26,735 nucleotides of DNA from an uncultured Lachnospiraceae bacterium (GTDB taxonomy: Bacteria > Bacillota > Clostridia > Lachnospirales > Lachnospiraceae), in the NCBI GenBank assembly GCA_910584585.1, contig CAJUBP010000055.1:1-26735 (forward strand). Direction: 5' to 3'. The translations under genes and the position numbers were made by a program. Of the stretch, positions 21,783 to 26,735 are shown one piece after another. How positions within the stretch are numbered: the stretch's first letter is position 1; each line of letters begins with the position of its first letter. Under the pieces are notes generated by a model. It made no database searches, was not told where the DNA came from, and worked only from the letters and a program-made list of their open reading frames with translations.

Positions 21783-21835
21783 TAGAAATTGGAACTCTCA
21801 TAGTGGCAATCAAAGTGATTGCAGAAAGTTTCTAA
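21782..21835 (-). ncRNA. Structured RNA element before the TSCPD terminator
   Basis: Nested perfect pairings: outer TTAGAAA/TTTCTAA (21782-21788 with 21829-21835), inner GCAATCA/TGATTGC (21806-21812 with 21816-21822) with a 3-base loop, and a partial CTCTC/GAAAG stem between. It joins directly to the terminator hairpin, giving a compact two-hairpin 3' end downstream of the TSCPD stop. I do not recognise a named RNA family; it may be only a 3' untranslated structure. Confidence 0.4.
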
Positions 21836-21879
21836 GTATCTAAGTGTAGGATTCAGAAGTCTGATTTCAGCAGGAACTT

Positions 21880-22137
21880 TCAGCTCAAAGAAGCTTCATA
21901 AGCCGCGCGGCAGGCTTTGGCAAGCTGATCTCCGCAGGAGGTTGGCCGGCCGTTGCAGGAAATGCCGCCGATTTTTTCCTCTACCTGCTCTACGGTAAGT
22001 CCTTCCACCAGTTTGGGAATGGCTTTCAGGTTGCCGTTGCATCCGCCGGTGAATTTAACATTTTTGACAACATTGCCCTCTAATTCAACTTCAATCATTG
22101 TGGAACAGGTTCCTCTGGTTTTATAAGCATAGCTCAT
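21880..22137 (-). CDS. TSCPD-domain protein (TIGR03905 type)
   Basis: 85 residues with a good ribosome site (AAGGAG) before the ATG at 22137. The sequence has the TSCPD features: TRGTCSTMIEVELEGN, VKFTGGCNGNLKAIPKLVEG, and ISCNGRPTSCGDQLAKA with conserved cysteines in GTCS, GGCNGN, SCNGR and TSCGDQ. A related domain occurs at the end of B12-dependent ribonucleotide reductases, where its cysteines may assist electron transfer or nucleic-acid binding; the stand-alone form has no firmly known role. It is divergent from secA. Transcription likely starts at the extended -10 near 22196. Confidence 0.88.
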   Translation of the reverse strand: MSYAYKTRGTCSTMIEVELEGNVVKNVKFTGGCNGNLKAIPKLVEGLTVEQVEEKIGGISCNGRPTSCGDQLAKACRAAYEASLS

Positions 22138-22195
22138 TTTGTTCGTCTCCTTTTGCAGTGGAATTATAAATTAGCATTTCATACAGAATACAAAA

Positions 22196-22204
22196 AGTAT
22201 AGCA
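22196..22204 (-). promoter_or_regulatory. Extended -10 promoter of the TSCPD gene
   Basis: On the minus strand TGCTATACT (22196-22204), with only a weak -35 17 bases upstream. Confidence 0.5.
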
Positions 22205-22268
22205 CAAAAGAAGCGGCAGGAAAAGCGGATTTCATAAAAAATTCATAAATCGTTCATGGGATTAAGTA

Positions 22269-22297
22269 TTGTGAATCAAATCATTCAGTGGTACAAT
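22269..22297 (+). promoter_or_regulatory. Sigma-A promoter of secA
   Basis: TTGTGA (22269-22274), 17 bases, TACAAT (22292-22297), about 75 bases before the secA start. Confidence 0.7.
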
Positions 22298-22372
22298 GTA
22301 AGAAATTGTCCGCATAAACGGAATAGAATTGACGGCGGTTTTACTGCTGAGATGAAAACAGGAGCATAGTAT

Positions 22373-24937
22373 ATGGGTATTATTAATAAAGTATTCGGGA
22401 CGCACAGCGAACGGGAATTAAAGAGGATTAATTCTATTATTGACAAGATCGAATCCTATCGCCCGGCAATGATGGAGATGTCCGAAGAGGAATTGAAGGG
22501 TAAGACGAAAGAGTTCAAAAAGAGATTGGAAGAAGGGGAAACTCTGGACGGGATTCTTCCGGAAGCTTATGCGGTAGTGCGGGAAGCGGCAAGGCGTACG
22601 CTTGGAATGGAGCACTATCGCGTGCAGCTGATCGGAGGCGTGATCCTTCATCAGGGCCGTATTGCGGAAATGAAGACCGGTGAAGGAAAGACACTGGTAT
22701 CCACCCTGCCGGCCTATCTGAATGCATTGGAGGGGAAAGGCGTTCACGTTGTTACGGTGAACGATTATCTGGCTCACCGTGATGCGGAGTGGATGGGAAA
22801 AGTACATGAATTTCTCGGCCTGACCGTGGGTGTGGTATTGAATTCTATGGATAACGATGAACGTCGGGAAGCTTATAGCTGCGATATTACTTATGTGACC
22901 AACAATGAGTTGGGATTTGACTATCTTCGCGACAATATGGTGATCTATAAAGAACAGTTGGTGCAGCGTGATTTGCATTATGCCATTATCGACGAGGTAG
23001 ACTCTGTATTGATTGACGAGGCCCGTACGCCGCTGATTATTTCCGGCCAGAGCGGCAAGTCCACCAGCCTGTATGAGGCCTGCGATATTCTGGCAAGGCA
23101 GCTGGTGCGCGGAGAAGACATGCCTGAATTCTCCAAAATGGACGCCTTAATGGGAGTGGAACAGGAAGAGACGGGAGATTTCATCGTCAATGAAAAAGAC
23201 AAAGTGGTAAATCTTACGGCGGAAGGCGTGAAGAAGGTAGAGCGGTTCTTTCGGATCGAGAATCTTGCCGATGCGGAGAATCTGGAGATTCAGCACAATG
23301 TGATTCTTGCCCTTCGGGCTCACAATCTGATGTTCCGGGATCAGGACTATGTGGTGCAGGATGAGAAGGTGCTCATCGTAGATGAGTTTACCGGACGTAT
23401 TATGCCGGGAAGGCGCTATTCTGACGGCCTGCATCAGGCGATTGAGGCAAAGGAGCATGTAAAAGTAAAACGGGAGAGCAGGACTCTCGCCAATATCACA
23501 TTCCAGAATTTTTTCAATAAATATGACAAGAAAGCCGGCATGACCGGTACTGCATTGACGGAGGAAAAGGAATTCAGGGATATTTACGGAATGGATGTTA
23601 TTGAGATTCCTACCAATATGCCGGTAATCCGAGAAGATTTGCAGGACGCCGTATATAAGACGAAGAAAGAGAAGTTCCACGCAGTAGTGGAAGAAATTGA
23701 AGCCGCCCATGCAAAGGGACAGCCGGTTTTGGTGGGAACCATTACCATTGAGACTTCAGAATTAATCAGCGGAATGCTGAAGAAGAGAGGCATTCAGCAT
23801 AATGTCCTGAATGCAAAGTTCCACGAGCTGGAAGCTGAGATTGTAGCGGAAGCGGGACAGCACGGGGCTGTTACCATTGCTACTAATATGGCGGGCCGCG
23901 GTACCGATATTAAACTGGATGAAGGCGCCAAGGCTGCCGGGGGGCTGAAAATTATCGGTACGGAGCGTCATGAATCCAGACGTATTGACAATCAGCTCCG
24001 GGGGCGTTCCGGACGTCAGGGAGACCCGGGGGAATCCCAGTTTTTCATTTCTCTGGAGGATGATCTGATGCGTTTGTTTGGTTCCGAGAAGCTGATGGGG
24101 ATGTTTAACGCCCTGGGGGTTCCGGAGAATGAACAGATTCAGCATAAAATGCTCACCAGCGCCATAGAGAAGGCTCAGATGAAGATTGAGAGCAATAACT
24201 TTGGAATCCGTAAGAATCTGCTGGAGTATGACCAGGTGATGAATGAACAGAGAGAGATTATCTATGCGGAGCGGCGCCGGGTGTTGGACGGAGAGAGCAT
24301 GCGGGATGTCATTTATAAAATGATTACAGATCGGATAGAGAACACAGTTGATACCTGTATTTCCGCAGATCAGGACAGCGGAGAATGGGATTTGAAGGAG
24401 CTGAACCAGCTTTTGATTCCGATCATTCCTTTAAAACCGGTGACGCCCGAAGATGTGAAGGGAATTCAGGCTAATGAACTAAAGCACCGCCTGAAAGAAC
24501 AGGCTGTGAAAGCTTATGAGATGAAGGAAGCAGAGTTTCCGGAGCCGGAGGCAGTGCGTGAATTAGAGCGCATGGTGCTTTTGAAGGTCATTGACCGCAA
24601 GTGGATGGATCATATTGACGATATGGATCAGCTTCGCCAGGGCATCGGCCTGCAGGCTTACGGACAGAGAGATCCCTTAGTGGAGTATAAGATGAGCGGT
24701 TATGATATGTTTGACGGCATGATCGCCAATATTCAGGAGGATACGGTGCGTCTCCTGTTCCATGTGAGAATTGAGCAGAAGGTAGAGCGTGAGCAGGTGG
24801 CGAAGGTAACGGGAACCAACCGGGATGACTCCCTGCAGAAGGGGCCGAAGAAGCGGGAGAGCGCCAAGATATACCCCAATGATCCCTGTCCATGCGGAAG
24901 CGGCAAGAAATACAAACAGTGCTGCGGCAGAAAATAG
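22373..24937 (+). CDS. secA: Preprotein translocase ATPase SecA
   Basis: 854 residues, the normal length. DEAD-type motor motifs are clear: Walker A GEGKT (103-107), DEVDS-type Walker B near residue 207 (IIDEVDSVLIDEARTP), VTNNELGFDYLRDNM, MAGRGTDIKL and the motif VI region QLRGRSGRQGDPG. The preprotein cross-linking, scaffold and helical wing regions follow, and a C-terminal zinc finger DPCPCGSGKKYKQCCG ends the protein. It drives proteins through the SecYEG channel at the membrane. The ribosome site AGGAG precedes the ATG. In many clostridia prfB follows secA; here two small AT-rich genes do. Confidence 0.98.
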   Translation: MGIINKVFGTHSERELKRINSIIDKIESYRPAMMEMSEEELKGKTKEFKKRLEEGETLDGILPEAYAVVREAARRTLGMEHYRVQLIGGVILHQGRIAEMKTGEGKTLVSTLPAYLNALEGKGVHVVTVNDYLAHRDAEWMGKVHEFLGLTVGVVLNSMDNDERREAYSCDITYVTNNELGFDYLRDNMVIYKEQLVQRDLHYAIIDEVDSVLIDEARTPLIISGQSGKSTSLYEACDILARQLVRGEDMPEFSKMDALMGVEQEETGDFIVNEKDKVVNLTAEGVKKVERFFRIENLADAENLEIQHNVILALRAHNLMFRDQDYVVQDEKVLIVDEFTGRIMPGRRYSDGLHQAIEAKEHVKVKRESRTLANITFQNFFNKYDKKAGMTGTALTEEKEFRDIYGMDVIEIPTNMPVIREDLQDAVYKTKKEKFHAVVEEIEAAHAKGQPVLVGTITIETSELISGMLKKRGIQHNVLNAKFHELEAEIVAEAGQHGAVTIATNMAGRGTDIKLDEGAKAAGGLKIIGTERHESRRIDNQLRGRSGRQGDPGESQFFISLEDDLMRLFGSEKLMGMFNALGVPENEQIQHKMLTSAIEKAQMKIESNNFGIRKNLLEYDQVMNEQREIIYAERRRVLDGESMRDVIYKMITDRIENTVDTCISADQDSGEWDLKELNQLLIPIIPLKPVTPEDVKGIQANELKHRLKEQAVKAYEMKEAEFPEPEAVRELERMVLLKVIDRKWMDHIDDMDQLRQGIGLQAYGQRDPLVEYKMSGYDMFDGMIANIQEDTVRLLFHVRIEQKVEREQVAKVTGTNRDDSLQKGPKKRESAKIYPNDPCPCGSGKKYKQCCGRK

Positions 24938-24962
24938 CAGAGATTGAAAAAGACTGTCACAT

Positions 24963-25026
24963 AAAGGAAAAATACAGGATACAGTGTCGATGGAATAATG
25001 AATTCCCTGTCCTGTATGTTCCTTTA
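24963..25026 (+). terminator. Stem-loop after secA
   Basis: Long arms at 24963-24979 and 25010-25026 pair with one or two mismatches (core ATACAGGA/TCCTGTAT), with an inner GGAAT/ATTCC stem. There is no T-run after it, so it may be an mRNA 3' end structure or an inefficient terminator. Confidence 0.5.
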
Positions 25027-25094
25027 CGCGGCATCTAGTCCGAACATCTTACCAACAATAAATCACAATCGGGATTTGTTGAGGAGGAATATTT

Positions 25095-25313
25095 ATGAGA
25101 AAATGTTTGAGATGTAATCTAGAAATGGTGGAAGATTTAGATGTTAAAGTTGAAGGTGGCGCATATGGGATTAAGATCACACAACAAGGAATATTTAAAG
25201 ATAATTTAGGAAAATTTAAATGTGCAGTATGCCCAGAATGCGGCTATACTGAAACTTATATCGAAGATACAAGTAAAATAAAAAAATTAATACCGGATAA
25301 AAAAGAAGGGTAA
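25095..25313 (+). CDS. Small zinc-ribbon protein
   Basis: 72 residues with a strong ribosome site (GAGGAGGA) and ATG at 25095. Two CxxC knuckles, CLRC near the start and CPEC at about 48-51 (CPECGYTETYIE), mark a nucleic-acid-binding type zinc ribbon as in many small bacterial proteins of unknown function. The composition is much more AT-rich than secA, suggesting acquisition or a different history. It lies 33 bases ahead of the small membrane protein and may share its transcript. Confidence 0.8.
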   Translation: MRKCLRCNLEMVEDLDVKVEGGAYGIKITQQGIFKDNLGKFKCAVCPECGYTETYIEDTSKIKKLIPDKKEG

Positions 25314-25345
25314 CCCAGTTTGCAATTTAGGAGCGTGGATTAAAA

Positions 25346-25582
25346 ATGTTTAATGTAAAGAAAGAAAAAATAAAGAAACGTATATTTTTAATTTTATCCA
25401 TTATATCGGTATTCATATTTATAGCAGGATTAATGTGTACGATTATGGGAAATGATAGTCCTGTTAAATTTACTATAAATGATAGTCCTGTAAAGTTAGT
25501 AGTTCCACCAATGTTAGTATTTTTTATATCATTTGCATTATATAGGAACAGTAAAAAAGCTATAGAAGAAAATATAAAATAA
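25346..25582 (+). CDS. Small two-helix membrane protein
   Basis: 78 residues: basic N-terminus (KKEKIKKR), a membrane segment at about 13-33, a short outside loop, and a second membrane segment at about 51-67 ending in a basic cytoplasmic tail. The loop contains a tandem in-frame duplication (NDSPVKFTI then NDSPVKLVV) encoded by a 27-base repeat at 25451 and 25478. I do not recognise the family. The ribosome site is weak (GGAG about 12 bases upstream). AT-rich like its neighbour. Confidence 0.65.
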   Translation: MFNVKKEKIKKRIFLILSIISVFIFIAGLMCTIMGNDSPVKFTINDSPVKLVVPPMLVFFISFALYRNSKKAIEENIK

Positions 25583-25646
25583 TTACTAAATTCCAGTTTG
25601 TTGGAGAATCTTATGTTAAAAATTGAAAGTAGCGGAGAAACTAAAA

Positions 25647-25800
25647 ATGTTAAATATTCGCAATGAAGAACCAAATGACTATGAAACAGTTGAAAATATA
25701 ACACGGAATGCATTTTATAATTTATATATGCCTGGATGTGTGGAACACTATGGGATATGACACAGTAATTATTTTTGGATCGCCGTCCTATGTGGAATGA
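25647..25800 (+). pseudogene. GNAT acetyltransferase fragments
   Basis: A GGAG ribosome site precedes the ATG at 25647. Thirty-seven codons read LNIRNEEPNDYETVENITRN then AFYNLYMPGCVEHYGI, the usual start of a GNAT N-acetyltransferase. The end overlaps, in another frame (25750-25800), MGYDTVIIFGSPSYVE, which matches the later beta-strand region of the same family (GYDTVIIFGxPxYY). About 80 residues between, including the acetyl-CoA-binding loop, are gone. It is a head-plus-later-part deletion, like the alkA and aldo/keto reductase remnants. Confidence 0.7.
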
Positions 25801-25918
25801 TGCAGCCAGAGTTTTGTCCAGAACTTAAAATTGTAAAAGGATTAAAGTGAAGCAACGCTAACAGAACGGTTTTTATAATAAAAGTCTAGGGTTCACGTTT
25901 TTATCATCCCATAGCTTT

Positions 25919-26116
25919 CTATTCGCCGTACTTTCTTCTCTTATCTGTAATCCCCAATATATAATCGACACTGACATCATATCGTTCCGCTAATTTCATC
26001 AATGCCCATAGCGGTATCTCGCGCGAACCATTTTCGTATCTTCTGTACACACCTTCATGGCACCCTAAAAATTCAGCCACATCTATCTTTCTGAACGGGC
26101 AGTGATCATCTGATTC
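25919..26116 (-). pseudogene. XRE-family regulator lacking its N-terminus
   Basis: The minus-strand frame reads PFRKIDVAEFLGCHEGVYRR, YENGSREIPLWALMKLAERY and DVSVDYILGITDKRRKYGE before a stop. This is a nearly complete XRE helix-turn-helix, but the first residues are lost: the sequence VRIR, the likely gene start, lies just upstream in another frame, joined to the end of the BioY fragment. Confidence 0.75.
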
Positions 26117-26411
26117 TCACTGCGAATAACGCGTCAAACCGCAGTACAAGCCATGCAGCAAAAATATATCCCGCTATGTATCCTCCAGTTGGTCCAATCA
26201 GCACTCCAAATCCGCCTTTAAATCCAGAAAATACAGGAACACCAACCACACCAAGCAGTGCATATACAGCTTGACTGATGGCGCCTAATAAAGCTCCAGC
26301 CAAAAATACTGAAAATGTCCCAAGGGTTATCGGAACAGGTCCGATTGGTATTGCTAATTGAGCTAATACTGCAGTCAGCGCGGCAAAAAGAGCCGCAATA
26401 CACAAATTCAT
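26106..26411 (-). pseudogene. BioY biotin-transport S component, truncated both ends
   Basis: The frame reads NLCIAALFAALTAVLAQLAI, PIGPVPITLGTFSVFLAGALLG and LIGPTGGYIAGYIFAAWLV, unmistakable BioY (ECF transporter substrate-binding membrane protein, normally about 180 residues). It begins at the MATE junction, without a ribosome site, and ends at about half length in a foreign tail (RFDALFAVRIR). Biotin uptake from this copy is not possible. Confidence 0.85.
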
Positions 26412-26688
26412 AAACAGGCGTTCCCTTTTCTGCAAAAATACCAACCAATGGCGAACCAAAAATAAAAGCTACTGCAAAAACAGTGACCGAAACAAAGACA
26501 ATGAACCGCATACAAATAGAAAATACATTCTTTAGCTGTTTGACCTCCTGCTTCCCATAGTTATAGCTGATAACAGGGGCGACTCCCATAGAAAAGCCTA
26601 TGTAAAGGGCACTCAATAAAAACTGTGTATAGATCATGATTGTGATTGCCGCAACTCCATTTTCTCCCAGTAGTTTCATCATTGTCAA
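26405..26688 (-). pseudogene. MATE-family efflux transporter, internal fragment
   Basis: About 95 residues read MMKLLGENGVAAITIMIYTQ, GFSMGVAPVISYNYGKQE and FGSPLVGIFAEKGTPVYE, a central part of a MATE multidrug/organic-cation exporter (normally about 450 residues, 12 membrane segments). In-frame stop codons lie directly upstream (about 26693), and downstream the frame runs into out-of-frame bioY sequence. The joins on both sides look like deletions. The last 45 bases of the window hold no gene I can identify. Confidence 0.82.
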
Positions 26689-26735
26689 TCCTTTCGCTTC
26701 CTTTCCCTAAATTTTTTAGATTCCTGCCCCGGCAG

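Noticed and set aside
21739..21835. 6S RNA or SRP RNA
   Set aside because: The folded element is too short and lacks the long closed stem with central bubble of 6S RNA and the GGAA tetraloop region of SRP RNA.
1..26735. tRNA genes
   Set aside because: No cloverleaf with a GGTTCGAATCC-type T-loop was found; the TTCGAA hits are only those in the 31-bp repeats and near the first terminator.

Overview
The window looks like a chromosomal segment of a spore-forming, low-to-mid GC Firmicute, most likely a Lachnospiraceae-type gut clostridium. I infer this from spoVT, a ytvI-like permease, a proline T-box ahead of a short class II ProRS, a compact YhaO/YhaN pair with membrane segments in YhaN, the TSCPD-secA neighbourhood, and strong AGGAGG ribosome sites with occasional TTG/GTG starts. 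No tRNA, rRNA or CRISPR array was seen.

Layout. 1-600: start of an unidentified minus-strand gene, three separate dyads and the 3' end of an IS4-type transposase. 700-9012: intact housekeeping block with spoVT, a 31-bp tandem repeat, a convergent cell-wall deacetylase, then tcdA, yhaO, yhaN, a class A penicillin-binding protein and a LytTR response regulator in a tight rightward run. 9013-13221: a graveyard in which many genes are reduced to heads, tails or head-plus-tail fusions (two XRE regulators, AlkA glycosylase, a DUF3788-like piece, a flavoprotein, an aldo/keto reductase), mixed with an intact DUF3795 protein, a lipoprotein and a LysR regulator. 13269-19064: SDR dehydrogenase, HD hydrolase, a two-component system with a pseudouridine synthase, and a YtvI/AI-2E permease. 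19039-20962: T-box and proS. 20963-21643: about 650 bp with no convincing gene, but bounded on the minus strand by a perfect sigma-A promoter and a terminator. 21739-24937: TSCPD protein with a structured 3' end, divergent from secA. 25095-25582: an AT-rich pair of small genes. 25647-26735: a second graveyard (GNAT, XRE, BioY and MATE fragments joined end to end).

How the genes fit together. The best functional groupings are the DNA-end processing pair YhaO/YhaN co-transcribed with envelope synthesis (PBP) and a LytTR regulator; the LysR gene followed by a strong promoter and a hairpin leader that drives a damaged oxidoreductase cluster (flavoprotein, AKR, SDR); the histidine kinase/response regulator operon; and tRNA-Pro sensing control of proS. 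The most unusual aspects are the density of internal-deletion pseudogenes in two discrete patches, the apparently gene-less transcription unit between proS and the TSCPD gene, and the His-to-Arg change in the YhaO nuclease motif. Promoters and RNA structures were read by eye; no folding, alignment or database search was run.
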